Shown: positions 32,089 to 41,098, numbered from the stretch's first letter. The stretch is DNA of 46,197 nt from CANLBN01 sp047634655 (GCA_047634655.1 JBLIHY010000002.1:1-46197), one strand, 5' to 3'. The notes: generated by a model not told the origin, from the sequence alone. Numbers and translations are program-made.

Positions 32089-32244
32089 GCCGCGTCGCAT
32101 CGCAACACTGTACTTGCACAGCTACTCAAATTAATCCCAAGATATGCGTTTGAAAAACTGGGAAATCAGGTGGACGGCAGAGCGAGAAGTACCGCCTTAA
32201 GTCGTTGGAGTCAGTTTTTAGCGCTGGCAGTCGCCGACGGCTGA
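32089..32244 (+). mobile_element. N-terminal fragment of an IS4-family (DUF4372-type) transposase
   Basis: The plus strand reads 'HRNTVLAQLLKLIPRYAFEK' and then 'TALSRWSQFLALAVA' before a TGA. This is the N-terminal DUF4372-like region of IS4-family transposases, which normally runs on through 'QLSGRxSLRD' to a DDE domain. The ATG is lost and everything after about 50 codons is absent. The inverted repeat 32018-32027 / 32084-32093 just upstream may be unrelated or a trace of the element's end. Confidence 0.6.
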
Positions 32245-32438
32245 AATAATCCAAACCAACAAAGCCCCTATTCTAGTTGAAATTCAACACTCCTTTGCAC
32301 GCACTCTAGCTTAATAAGAATCAGTTATAAGCCGTTTCCGTTAATATTAAAAAACCGCATAAAAAATGGGGATATATTTATTAAAATTATTACAAACCCG
32401 TGTTACATTTATACTGTCTTGAGTATTTTTATTGCTTT

Positions 32439-32613
32439 TATAATGGCAACTATTTTTTTCATATGAAGCGATTAATAATGGACAGCGCAATCGAAAAATT
32501 TTAGATTTAATGCTGTGGAATTATTATATTTCAGTATGTTTTCTGCAGCGTAAGACGACCATTTAATAGATTTTGAAAAAGTATTTAGAGGTGTTATCTG
32601 ACGCCTCTTTTTA
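32439..32613 (+). ncRNA. Possible small transcript: -10 box to terminator
   Basis: A consensus TATAAT stands at 32439-32444 (a -35-like TTGAGT is only 14 bp upstream, so the promoter is doubtful). About 145 bp later a clear intrinsic terminator occurs: AGAGGTG (32587-32593), 8-nt loop, CGCCTCT (32602-32608), then TTTT. No frame longer than 13 codons with a start lies between. The terminator is the firm part; the RNA is inferred. Confidence 0.35.
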
Positions 32614-32943
32614 GCTTAAATAAAAAACGAAATATCAGATATAAATTAAGACTGCTACACAATAAAACGGCGGCCTTTAACAAAAAAATCTCGCAGCAAG
32701 CTGCGGGCAATATGACCATCAGAGATTAAAACCAAAACTGATGGAATTATCAAAACCGGAGTTATTTCATGCAAGTTACTAATTTACTATCTGGAGTTTA
32801 ATCAACCCTAAGTGGCATGTCAGCTTAATGTGGACTACTAAAATATTTCGCCGTGATTGATAGAGCACGAATCTTATCCGCGCTGGTGCCATGCTAAATC
32901 AGGTTGTGAATTTAGTGGAATAGAGAAAATGAGGGGTACAGCC

Positions 32944-34127
32944 ATGAAAACAATAACAACCACCAGGGATAAAGCGACTCAATGGATAAGCAAGGGGTTA
33001 ATCGCGATAGCGTCCCCCATATTTTTAGCGATGGCCTCGTGACCATGGCTGACAGTTATCTAAACAGCGGCTTGGGGAAACAGCAGTATATTTTCAGTTT
33101 CGCCGATGTTGCGCTGCCCGGAGAGCATGATTCAGTGGCAGGAGAAAATGCCCCTTTAGATCTCGCAGAGTATGCTGGCTAGGTGATGGAGAGCAGGGCG
33201 TCTCTGGCGACTTACTTGGCGACGTTGTCTGCCGCGAATTCGCCGGGCGTTGACGCCAAAGTTATCCGCTTTGCCACGGTCATCACCGAGGGTGTCGGCC
33301 CGGGAGAGCGCGAGGCGGTCCTCGCGGTACTGAACCACTTTGTTGCGGAGAAAAATCGGCAAACCCGTCTTGAGAGCCAGCGCTTTGACCGCGGCTCGAC
33401 GCCGGCCTCCAGATTGCCTACGGTCTACCGCGAATGGGTTCTCGAGGAATGGACGCTGACGGGACCGGGCGAGGACTGGGGCGAGCAGCTCGAGAGCCTT
33501 TATCAGCGCGCCCCGGTTTTTGCCATACTCAGCGGACTAGGCAAGGGCTCCTGGAGGCCGATCAGCCATTTTTGCAAGCGCCACCAAATCCCCTGCCTGT
33601 TTCCCAGCACAAATCTACCGGATGCCACGGAGGGGGATTTTTACACGCTGTATTTTTCCCGCGGTCTAGGCCTGGAAGCCGATCTGATCGCGAGCCACCT
33701 CAGGGCACAGCCGGTTCCAGCGGTTATCAAGGTATTATTGCAGTGAAACATTGGAGCCGGTCGCGGGTCAGCTACGTTCGACGCTGGCGCAACGGAACCT
33801 TATAGTAGAAGATTTGCGCTTCGCTTGCGGGGACCCCCTACCGGCGGCTGACCTCACTAGGCGCATGGTCGACATGCCTGGGGCTGCGACCATCCTTTGG
33901 TTGAGCCGCGAGCAACTTGCTGAGCTGGGACACCCGTTGCCCACCTGGGTCGTTTCTTCTTGCGGGACTATATGCTCGATCATGCCCAGGATCTCGCGGC
34001 CTATATTCCGATCCATCCGCGGCCAACGTTTGGCCCCGGTCAGCGCTTTGTGAGCAAGGGCGGTTATATATTACCGGTTCTGGATGGGCACCCTGACACC
34101 AAGAACGCGGCTTGGGTCCTGCCCTGA
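32944..34127 (+). pseudogene. Broken cytochrome c / periplasmic receptor-like protein
   Basis: Remnant of a secreted protein that in intact form joins a c-type cytochrome to a periplasmic-binding-protein-like receptor domain. MKTITTTRDKATQWISKGLI...'FLAMAS' (32944-33042) is a signal peptide but ends at a stop. The haem-binding CxxCH part is missing. From about 33183 the receptor part is clear: 'TYLATLSAANSPGVDAKVIR', 'AVLNHFVAEKNRQTRLESQR', 'VFAILSGLGKGSWRPI', 'HQIPCLFPSTNLPD' and 'DFYTLYFSRGLGLEADLI', stopping at 33746. The C-terminal third continues in other frames ('LRFACGDPLPAADLTRRM', then 'YMLDHAQDLAAYIPIHPRPT') to 34127. At least three disruptions make it a pseudogene. Confidence 0.65.
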
Positions 34128-34230
34128 ATATACTTGGCGCTGTGAAATGGGCTGAAATCTGAGCTAATCTAGTACAGCCCCTTATTTATATTATTGCTTT
34201 TGCCGCAAACAATGACTTCAACCGGTTTCG

Positions 34231-34605
34231 CTAGCTCGCCGGTTTATTTTTCACCAGGATCGCTGAATAAAACGCTACATAAACCGTGCTGATAATTGCA
34301 CCCGGCAGGATAGTCCAAAAAATATTAGCCGTTCCGCTAAACTTATTGACCCCCCAGGATGTTGTGTAGAGTAATAGACAGACGATGGCACCAGCCCACC
34401 AATGGCCAAACGGCTTGGCGTGTAGATGTTCGTAAAGCCACTCGAGAAGCGCACTCAGAGCAATGGTAACAACAAAGCTGTAACTGCCTTGGGTTAATCC
34501 GGCCCTGGTGCCCGCCATGGAGCCAAATTCCATATTGACCAGATAAGCCCATCCACCATAAAAGAGAAAACCAGCAACAGCGGGCATTAGGATACGCAGC
34601 AGCAT
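34231..34605 (-). CDS. Small four-helix membrane protein, unknown function
   Basis: 124 residues starting at the ATG at 34605 (MLLRILMPAVAGFLFYGGWA), whose A is shared with the pdxH stop (TAATG), so it is coupled to pdxH. The longer frame to 34695 merely overlaps pdxH antisense-free in another phase and is not supported. Four hydrophobic helices are evident, with 'GTRAGLTQGSYSFVVTIALS' and 'GHWWAGAIVCLLLYTTSWGV' in the centre. I know no function; it is the last gene of the nfuA-pdxH operon. Confidence 0.65.
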   Translation of the reverse strand: MLLRILMPAVAGFLFYGGWAYLVNMEFGSMAGTRAGLTQGSYSFVVTIALSALLEWLYEHLHAKPFGHWWAGAIVCLLLYTTSWGVNKFSGTANIFWTILPGAIISTVYVAFYSAILVKNKPAS

Positions 34606-35237
34606 TAAGGGGATAGACGCTCGATACTCCAATGATCGTCGTCTTTTTTCCGATAGACAAAGCGATCGTGTAAACGGTTTTCGCGACCTTGCCAAAACTC
34701 GATTTCAAAGGGGATTACTCGATAGCCCCCCCAAAATTTGGCTAAAGGCACCTCGCTTGGATAGCGCTCTTTGATGAGCTCGTATTTTTGCGTCAGCACC
34801 TCTCTCGATGAGATCGGTGTACTCTGAGCGGAGGCCCAGGCAGCCCACTGGCTCTCTACAGGACGAGAGGAAAAGTAAGCTTGGTCCTCTTCGACCGAGG
34901 TCTTCTTTGCAATGCCTTTAACCGAAACCTGCCGGTTGATGAAGTGCCAAGGAAAATGCAGGCCGATCTTGGCATTCTCGGAAATATTACGGCCTTTACT
35001 GCTATCGCGGTTGGTGAAAAAAACGAACCCCGACTGATCGACTTTTTTTAGCAATACAATGCGCTGGCTAGGCTGATCTGCATCATTGGTGGCTAGTACC
35101 ATAGCTGTGGGGTCTGGAACATCCAGCGCCAGCAATTCACTCAACCATTGTTCAAATTGAACAATGGGCTTTTCCGCTAAATCCTCGCGGGAAAGTCCTT
35201 TTGATTCATACTGTCTGCGGTAATCGTAGAGGTCCAC
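34605..35237 (-). CDS. pdxH: Pyridoxamine 5'-phosphate oxidase
   Basis: FMN enzyme that oxidises pyridoxine/pyridoxamine phosphate to PLP. Conserved stretches: 'QRIVLLKKVDQSGFVFFTN', 'NISENAKIGLHFPWHFINRQ' (FMN contacts), 'VSVKGIAKK', 'SRPVESQWAAWASAQS', 'WGGYRVIPFEIEFWQGRENR', and the C-terminal 'RLSP'. 210 residues, normal length. It starts at GTG 35237, 8 nt after the nfuA stop. PLP is the cofactor of BioF in this window as well. Confidence 0.96.
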   Translation of the reverse strand: MDLYDYRRQYESKGLSREDLAEKPIVQFEQWLSELLALDVPDPTAMVLATNDADQPSQRIVLLKKVDQSGFVFFTNRDSSKGRNISENAKIGLHFPWHFINRQVSVKGIAKKTSVEEDQAYFSSRPVESQWAAWASAQSTPISSREVLTQKYELIKERYPSEVPLAKFWGGYRVIPFEIEFWQGRENRLHDRFVYRKKDDDHWSIERLSP

Positions 35238-35245
35238 TGCTTAGC

Positions 35246-35827
35246 TCAACGATAGAAGGCGTTTTCAGTATTTGTGTGATCGGTGATATCGCGAACACCG
35301 TGCAATTCAGGAATTTTTTGTTTGAGCGTTTTTTCAACGCCCTCTTTCAGGGTTAGAGAGACGGCACTGCAACCCTGGCAACCACCGCCAAACTTGAGTA
35401 CCGCATAACTGTCTTCCGTCAACTCCAGCAGCTCGACCTGCCCACCATGGGCTGCCAGCCCTGGATTGATTTCGTTGAAGAGAACGTAGTTAATTTTATC
35501 TTCAAGGGGACTGTCGTCAGCAACCTGGGGCATTTTCGAGTTGGGTGCTCGAATGGTTAACTGCCCGCCCATCTGGTCCGACGAGTAATCCACTTTAGCG
35601 TCTTGCAGGAACGGCAGGCTGCGATGCTCGAAGTAAGCAGAGAAGTCTTCGTATTCCACTCGCTGATCGCCCTCTTGCTCCTCCCCGAGTCGACAGTAAG
35701 CAATGCAGGTCTCGGCCTGAGACGTGCCTGGGCTGGAAACAAACATGCGGATTCCAATAACTTCCCCATCCTGTTTTTTCAGAAGTTCGAGTAAATATTT
35801 CTGGGCAGATTCAGTAATAGTAACCAT
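35246..35827 (-). CDS. nfuA: Fe-S biogenesis protein NfuA
   Basis: A-type-like N-terminal domain plus Nfu C-terminal domain, 193 residues. Cluster-binding cysteines C150 and C153 are in 'LKFGGGCQGCSAVSLTLKEG'; 'GLAAHGGQVELLEL' precedes them. NfuA delivers [4Fe-4S] clusters to acceptors such as radical SAM enzymes (BioB is in this window). First gene of the nfuA-pdxH-membrane-protein operon, divergent from a DUF2970 gene over 265 bp with no recognisable IscR site. Confidence 0.95.
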   Translation of the reverse strand: MVTITESAQKYLLELLKKQDGEVIGIRMFVSSPGTSQAETCIAYCRLGEEQEGDQRVEYEDFSAYFEHRSLPFLQDAKVDYSSDQMGGQLTIRAPNSKMPQVADDSPLEDKINYVLFNEINPGLAAHGGQVELLELTEDSYAVLKFGGGCQGCSAVSLTLKEGVEKTLKQKIPELHGVRDITDHTNTENAFYR

Positions 35828-36092
35828 AAGATGACACTATATTTATCGATAAATTAATTGGGCGGCTTCGCGAAAAAACACCCATTGGAGTAAAATTGTT
35901 AACTTGATAAAACTCTTGATTTCGTTGAGTTGGCGCTGGCTTTTGGCTGATTATCGTGCGTTTTGATAGCGCATTCACTCGTTGGCCAAGCATTAACTCA
36001 TCGATCAAATAGCTTTGAACTGATGAGATAATTACCGAACTTTCTACACGTAAAAGAGGGTAACATAGACTCTCAATTTTGAGAATAAAACC

Positions 36093-36305
36093 ATGCGCAA
36101 GCAATCTGAAAAACCCGGCTTTTGGCGAGTTGTCCTGAGCACCCTCGCCGCGGCCTTTGGTGTACAAAGTCGAAAAAATCTCCAACGGGATGCCGAACAT
36201 GGCAACCTCTACATTTACGTTGCATCGGGCGTGATATTTACGGTGTTTTTTGTTTTAACAGTAATTTTCATTGTCCAATTCGTACTCAATAATCACGGGC
36301 TCTAG
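36093..36305 (+). CDS. DUF2970 small membrane protein
   Basis: 70 residues: a short cytoplasmic part with the family phrase 'VLSTLAAAFGVQSRKNLQRD' and 'FEHG'-like 'AEHGNLYIYV', then one membrane helix 'GVIFTVFFVLTVIFIVQFVL'. This is the standard DUF2970 layout; function is unknown. It lies between nfuA and ung and is the only gene on its transcript before the heptanucleotide repeat. Confidence 0.85.
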   Translation: MRKQSEKPGFWRVVLSTLAAAFGVQSRKNLQRDAEHGNLYIYVASGVIFTVFFVLTVIFIVQFVLNNHGL

Positions 36306-36352
36306 GTCCTATTTTTAGCGGCCGCCAGCCGCGATAGTGTTACACTGGCACA

Positions 36353-36387
36353 CCAATATCCAATATCCAATATCCAATATCCAATAA
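36353..36387. repeat. Heptanucleotide tandem repeat before ung
   Basis: CCAATAT is repeated four times without a gap (36353-36380), followed by a variant CCAATAA. It ends 6 bp before the GAGGG ribosome-binding site of ung. Heptamers do not preserve frame or helical phase, so length changes by slippage would shift the promoter-to-gene spacing. Confidence 0.85.
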
Positions 36388-36401
36388 AGTCTGAGGGCCC
36401 C

Positions 36402-37112
36402 TTGGAAAATAATTCCGTAAAACTTCATCCCAGCTGGCTACAATACCTGCAACCGGAATTTCAGCAGCCCTACATGCTCGCTCTGAAACAGTTCCTGAAG
36501 TCGGAAACGCAACAAGGCAAAACGATTTATCCTCGGGGAAGTCTGATTTTAAATGCGTTTAATTCCACTCCGCTGGATGCAGTTAAGGTGGTGATATTGG
36601 GCCAGGACCCCTATCACGGTCCCAATCAGGCACACGGTTTGTGTTTTTCGGTATTACCCGGGGTCGCGCGTCCGCCATCCCTGCTGAACATTTTCAAGGA
36701 AATAGAGCGAGATCTAGGTATTGGCGTTCCCGTCCACGGTTGTTTACAACACTGGACCGAACAGGGCGTCTTGCTGTTGAACGCCACCTTGACTGTGGAA
36801 AAAGGCAAGGCCGGTTCGCATCAGGGAAAAGGCTGGGAAACGTTTACCGATAGGGCCATTCAAGTTATCAATGATCACTGTTCGGATGTTGTCTTCTTAC
36901 TCTGGGGCAGCTATGCGCAGCGAAAGGGGCAACTTATCGATACGCAAAAGCATCAGGCATTTAAATCCCCTCACCCTTCCCCGCTTTCGGCCTATAGAGG
37001 TTTTATCGGCAATGGGCATTTCTCGGCGGCAAATAACTGGTTGCAGTCTAAAGCCAAAACGCCCATCGATTGGGCACTTTCTCCAGAATCCCCCAAAGCC
37101 GATAGCGAATAA
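36402..37112 (+). CDS. ung: Uracil-DNA glycosylase
   Basis: Family 1 UDG that removes uracil from DNA. The water-activating motif 'ILGQDPYHGPNQAHGLCFSV' is at 65-84 (Asp69), and the intercalation loop 'HPSPLSAYRGFIG' lies near 190. 'LLLNATLTVEKGKAGSH' is also canonical. 236 residues. The start is TTG at 36402 with GAGGG 4 nt upstream; no in-frame ATG lies nearby, so weak translation is probable. A tandem heptamer repeat precedes it. The trmA gene follows after 42 bp. Confidence 0.96.
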   Translation: MENNSVKLHPSWLQYLQPEFQQPYMLALKQFLKSETQQGKTIYPRGSLILNAFNSTPLDAVKVVILGQDPYHGPNQAHGLCFSVLPGVARPPSLLNIFKEIERDLGIGVPVHGCLQHWTEQGVLLLNATLTVEKGKAGSHQGKGWETFTDRAIQVINDHCSDVVFLLWGSYAQRKGQLIDTQKHQAFKSPHPSPLSAYRGFIGNGHFSAANNWLQSKAKTPIDWALSPESPKADSE

Positions 37113-37154
37113 GTATATCTCTGTGGCGAAACAGGAATAATCAACAAAGAATCC

Positions 37155-38246
37155 ATGACCATTCCCATTGTCGATCCATCCAACTACACAGAGCAACTGG
37201 ATGGCAAAATCGCCGCCTTCCAGGAAACCTCGAAAAGTCTAGCCCAAACGCTGCCAAGCGCCGAAATTTATTCGTCACCGCCGCGCCACTACCGCCTGCG
37301 AGCAGAATTTAGAATCTGGCACGAGGCTCGACGAGCCTGCTACGCCATGACCGATTCATCCACCGGAAAACCCATTTTTCTCGAACAGTATCCGGTGGCC
37401 TCGGAGAAGATCAATCAATTAATGCCGACCTTGCTGTCGGCCATCAACCAAAGTGAGACCTTGCGCAAAAAACTGTTTCAGGTCGAATTTTTATCAACCC
37501 TGGCGCAAGACGCAATCATTACCCTGATTTATCATCGGCCTCTGGAAGAGGACTGGGTGCAAGCAGCGGAAGTATTGCAACGCCAGTTGGGAGTTGTCAT
37601 CGTCGGCCGGAGCCGCAAGCAAAAAGTGGTATTGTCTCGCAACTGGGTTGAAGAAAAACTCCAAGTAGGCGAGCGGATTTATCGATACAGGCAGATCGAA
37701 GGAAGTTTTTCGCAACCCAATGGCCATATTTGCGAACAGATGTTGTCCTGGGCAATTGCGCACACGCAAACATGCGGTGGCGATCTCCTGGAAATGTATT
37801 GTGGAAATGGCAATTTCACCCTGCCGCTGGCGCAGAATTTCAGAAAGATACTCGCCACGGAAATATCCAAGAGCTTGGTGGCAATGGCTTTGCATAATCT
37901 TCGCGATAACGCCATTGATAACGTGGCGATTGTGCGCATGTCCAGTGAGGATATGACTCAGGCAATGAACGGCGTGCGCGCCTTCCATCGTCTGCAAAAC
38001 GTAGATCTGAAAAGTTATGATTTTTCGAGTGTATTTGTCGATCCTCCGAGAGCCGGTTTGGACGACGACACTCTGGCCATGGTGCAACGCTTCGACCAAA
38101 TCATTTACTTCTCCTGCAACCCTTCCAGTTTAGTTGCCAATCTGCAAAAACTGGTTAATCAATATCGCGTCGAAGCCCTGGCGCTCTTTGATCAATTCCC
38201 CTACACCCCTCACCTCGAGGTCGGCGTTATCTTAAAGAAATTTTAA
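37155..38246 (+). CDS. trmA: tRNA (uracil-5-)-methyltransferase TrmA
   Basis: Makes m5U54 (ribothymidine) in the T-loop of tRNAs. The SAM motif is 'DLLEMYCGNGNFTLPLA'; 'VFVDPPRAGLDDDTL' and 'IIYFSCNPSSLVANL' (the nucleophilic Cys) mark the catalytic core. The N-terminal part 'YRLRAEFRIWHE' and 'FLEQYPVASEKINQLMP' binds RNA. At 363 residues it matches E. coli TrmA (366) and lacks the TRAM domain of RlmD/RlmC. Probably cotranscribed with ung. Confidence 0.96.
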   Translation: MTIPIVDPSNYTEQLDGKIAAFQETSKSLAQTLPSAEIYSSPPRHYRLRAEFRIWHEARRACYAMTDSSTGKPIFLEQYPVASEKINQLMPTLLSAINQSETLRKKLFQVEFLSTLAQDAIITLIYHRPLEEDWVQAAEVLQRQLGVVIVGRSRKQKVVLSRNWVEEKLQVGERIYRYRQIEGSFSQPNGHICEQMLSWAIAHTQTCGGDLLEMYCGNGNFTLPLAQNFRKILATEISKSLVAMALHNLRDNAIDNVAIVRMSSEDMTQAMNGVRAFHRLQNVDLKSYDFSSVFVDPPRAGLDDDTLAMVQRFDQIIYFSCNPSSLVANLQKLVNQYRVEALALFDQFPYTPHLEVGVILKKF

Positions 38247-38482
38247 GTGGCCTCAGAACTGGTCGCTGATTCATACCACACCCGCAGACTTATAATTAAA
38301 ACTCTTGAGTTGATAGCGGTCTTGCCTGAAGAAACAAGACGTTTATACTGCAATCGCTAATCAAAGCAAACCACAGCGCTTTGTTATGAAGCTTTACTCA
38401 GAGGACATACCACAAGGTGTGGTGTGTAAAACAAGCCAGGGGCTTCTATCGAGGCTAACGAAATCAAATAAAGGTAAGGTCT

Positions 38483-39217
38483 ATGTTAAAAAATAAAGTG
38501 GTATTAATAACGGGTGCAGGCAGCGGTCTTGGACGTGCGCTCGCCCAAGCATTTTGTAAAGAGGGCTGTCAGGTGATTGGTTTGGGCCGCCAGCAAGCGC
38601 GTTTAGAAGAGACTGCCGATAGCATCGGGGGCGAAAATTTTACTTATTATGCCGTCGATGTTCTCGATTACGACTTATTGAGCAGAACGGTCGGCGAAGT
38701 GTCCGAGAAACATCAAACCATCGATATCTTATTCAATAACGCCGCCGTTTACCCAAAAATAAATTTTGTCGACGAGTCCGCAGGAACTTTTACAGAAGCG
38801 ATAGAAATTAACGTTATCGGCGTAGCAAACGTCTGCAAAGCCGTACTTCCAGTCATGTTCAAGCAAGACAGTGGTCGCATTTACAATCTGGGCAGTTGGG
38901 CAGACTTATCACCCATTGCCAACAGCGCCGCTTATTCGGCGAGCAAGGGCGCAATTCACGCTTTGACAAAAGGCATTGCGGCAGACATCGCTCATTTGCA
39001 AAAACAAGTAGAAGTACACGAGTGGATACCCGGACATCTAAACACGCAAATGAGCGATTATACCGGGATCGATCCTTCTGTATCGGCGGGCTGGGCAGTG
39101 ATGCTGGCTCAACGAACCAATACCAAGAAAAACAGTATTTTTGAGCGCGACCAAGAGTGGCTACCGCCCAAATCATTGAAACAAAAAATCAAAAGTAAAT
39201 TACAATTCTGGAAATAG
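38483..39217 (+). CDS. Short-chain dehydrogenase/reductase
   Basis: Classical SDR of 244 residues. Cofactor loop 'TGAGSGLGRALAQAF' (TGxxxGxG) at 10-24, 'NNAAVYPK' (NNAG variant), Ser in 'NLGSWADLS', and catalytic Tyr/Lys in 'AAYSASKGAIHALTKG'. The acceptor substrate cannot be deduced. The C-terminus carries a basic tail. AAAGGTAAGG precedes the ATG. A near-palindrome, ACATACCACA-AGG-TGTGGTGTGT, lies about 60 bp upstream and may be an operator. It faces the GMC oxidoreductase gene. Confidence 0.88.
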   Translation: MLKNKVVLITGAGSGLGRALAQAFCKEGCQVIGLGRQQARLEETADSIGGENFTYYAVDVLDYDLLSRTVGEVSEKHQTIDILFNNAAVYPKINFVDESAGTFTEAIEINVIGVANVCKAVLPVMFKQDSGRIYNLGSWADLSPIANSAAYSASKGAIHALTKGIAADIAHLQKQVEVHEWIPGHLNTQMSDYTGIDPSVSAGWAVMLAQRTNTKKNSIFERDQEWLPPKSLKQKIKSKLQFWK

Positions 39218-39352
39218 TCGGCTCTACAAAGAAAACCAGGGAAGCGAGGGAAATTTTTGGCCATTAACGCAGTGCTGCAAATACATCAAAATACTACAGT
39301 TAAGCAATGCGAGGTGGCCCGATGGACGGTGTTTAGAGTAAAAACCTCACTA

Positions 39353-39521
39353 ATGCGAACCCGGAAAAGTCAATAACAGTTCTCTGGTCACCCTGGTACA
39401 GAACGGACGCCGCCTCCCCAGGCTCAGCTGGAATAAAGTGGCCAGACTTTTACTGGGCGATGATAAAATGTCGGAAGAAGACGCTCGCTGCCGGGCTAAT
39501 CAACTAACACAGTTCAACTAA
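39353..39521 (+). pseudogene. C-terminal scrap of an unknown protein
   Basis: An open frame of about 55 codons without a start reads 'NNSSLVTLVQNGRRLPRLSW', 'NKVARLLLGDDKMSEEDARC' and 'RANQLTQFN'. It looks like the tail of a real protein, but I cannot name the family. It ends overlapping the GMC stop on the other strand. The remainder of 39218-39517 shows nothing. Confidence 0.3.
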
Positions 39522-41086
39522 TCCAATTGTTTGGCGATATGATCGGCAACCCGCAGAGCATTGGCGGCGATAGTCAAACTGGGATTTGTGCCGCCACTGG
39601 TTGGCATAAAAGAACTGTCGACAATGTAAAAGTTGTCTATGCCGTGGGCCTTGCAGTTTCTATCCAGAACACTGGTCGCGGGATCATCGCCAGCCCGGCA
39701 AGTGCCGCAGGGATGCCCGTAGTTCAAGCTAACTTTTAGCGACATAGGATAGCTTCTCAGCTTAGAAAGCCTCTGGCGAACGGTCTTGGTCATGGCGCGG
39801 ACGCGTTGGCGAAATTCCTCGTGAATGGTGTATTCGACTTGCATACCCGATGGCGTATTTTCATCGATAAACACTTGATTTTCCAAGTAGGGAAAATCTT
39901 CGACGATGGTCGTAAACACCGTCGCCTCGCCGAGTACCTTGCTGGCAATATAAGCCGGGATGCGTAAAACGTGCCGCAGTAGCGGTATCTTTTTAAATAC
40001 GCTCTGGTCGAACAGCAAACGCAATGCATACAAAACATTACCGTAACCTGCAGTCAGCCCAGTAGATTGCAATTCCCCCCACTTTTTATCCGGTTGATCG
40101 TAAAAATCGCGAACCGCAATAGTCTTGCTGTACCCTTCCCGGGAGTGTTTTTCTTTTGGCCAAATGGCAATAAAGTCGCTGGCGTGAAACATAAGATTTT
40201 TTCCAACCAGCCCCGATTCATTAGCCAAACCCTGCGGCCAATCGTCACTAGCCGAACGCTGTAACACAACCGGCGTGAAATAAGCTCCGGCAGATAACAC
40301 AAACTGCTTAGCTTTGAGCTCTTTCTCCTGGCCCTCATGCCTTACCTGAACGCTACTGACAGCGGTCTTACCCGCATTGATGCGTATCACCTCGGTGTTG
40401 TCCAGTATGGTCAGGTAGCCACTGGATAGTGCAGGCTCAACACAGGCATTATTGGCATCTTTCTTACAGGATTTCGGGCAGATATGGCCGCCGCACTCCT
40501 GACAGGGAGCATCGTAGTCAATGGCGACATGCAAACGATGGGGATTAAACCCCGCGGCCTGAAATTGCTGAAATAGATGTTGATCTGCGGCGCACATTGG
40601 CGGCGGCGACTTTAACTGGTAGTTAGATTGCGTATCCAGAGGGTCAGGGGTTCCACAAACTGAAAACTGTGCCTCGGCCTGTTGGTAGTAAGGCTCCAAT
40701 TCACTGTAACTGAAAGGCCAGCGAATGGTTTGACCATTTGGTAACGATTGTTCATCGAAGTCAAATGGTTTCAATCGCTGTAGAGCGGCCGCATACAGCA
40801 GGGTGCTGCCTCCGAGACCACAACCTAAGGGCGCCCAAATATCAGATTTTCGGCCATTGACTGTAGTGGTCAGTTTTGTTGGCCACTTGCCACTTTCCAG
40901 GCGCTCTTTTGGATCTTCCAGTTCGAATTCAACGCCTTCAAACCGTTTGAATGATGAATAGCCCTTTTCGATTAAAAGGACATTTTTTTGATGCTTTGTC
41001 AGCTGGTAAGCAGCGGTGCCGCCACCCATTCCAGCGCCGATGATAATGACATCCCATTCCGTATCGAAAATAGCATCAGTCGACAT
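39518..41086 (-). CDS. GMC-family FAD oxidoreductase
   Basis: 522-residue glucose-methanol-choline type flavoenzyme. FAD-binding 'DVIIIGAGMGGGTAAYQL' is at 12-29 and 'APLGCGLGGSTLLYAAAL' follows. The substrate-side C-terminus has 'LNYGHPCGTCRAGDDPATSV' and 'DSSFMPTSGGTNPSLTIAAN', which include the catalytic His/Asn region of this subgroup. A cysteine cluster 'CQECGGHICPKSCKKDANNAC' (quoted to 20 or fewer: 'CQECGGHICPKSCKKD') suggests an Fe-S or structural metal site. Substrate is unknown (cholesterol-oxidase-like relatives exist). It is 12 nt downstream of the acyltransferase gene. Confidence 0.85.
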   Translation of the reverse strand: MSTDAIFDTEWDVIIIGAGMGGGTAAYQLTKHQKNVLLIEKGYSSFKRFEGVEFELEDPKERLESGKWPTKLTTTVNGRKSDIWAPLGCGLGGSTLLYAAALQRLKPFDFDEQSLPNGQTIRWPFSYSELEPYYQQAEAQFSVCGTPDPLDTQSNYQLKSPPPMCAADQHLFQQFQAAGFNPHRLHVAIDYDAPCQECGGHICPKSCKKDANNACVEPALSSGYLTILDNTEVIRINAGKTAVSSVQVRHEGQEKELKAKQFVLSAGAYFTPVVLQRSASDDWPQGLANESGLVGKNLMFHASDFIAIWPKEKHSREGYSKTIAVRDFYDQPDKKWGELQSTGLTAGYGNVLYALRLLFDQSVFKKIPLLRHVLRIPAYIASKVLGEATVFTTIVEDFPYLENQVFIDENTPSGMQVEYTIHEEFRQRVRAMTKTVRQRLSKLRSYPMSLKVSLNYGHPCGTCRAGDDPATSVLDRNCKAHGIDNFYIVDSSFMPTSGGTNPSLTIAANALRVADHIAKQLD

Positions 41087-41098
41087 AAGTAAGATTCC

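Larger units (their letters stand above)
31726..32943. other. Long gene-free region with IS relics
   Basis: About 1.2 kb without an intact gene. It contains a hairpin-rich stretch (GCGGCTTAAA 32018-32027 against TTTAAGCCGC 32084-32093), an IS4-type transposase scrap (32089-32244) and a possible short transcript with a terminator (32587-32613). A small C/G hairpin, CTCGCAGC-AA-GCTGCGGG, sits near 32690. The right part is very AT-rich. Confidence 0.5.

Noticed and set aside
32857..32943. Extended N-terminus before the receptor pseudogene signal peptide
   Set aside because: The ATG at 32944 gives a normal signal peptide; the extension is hydrophilic and unsupported.
35811..36200. 129-codon minus-strand frame between nfuA and the DUF2970 gene
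   Set aside because: It overlaps both genes and reads mostly promoter DNA and antisense sequence.
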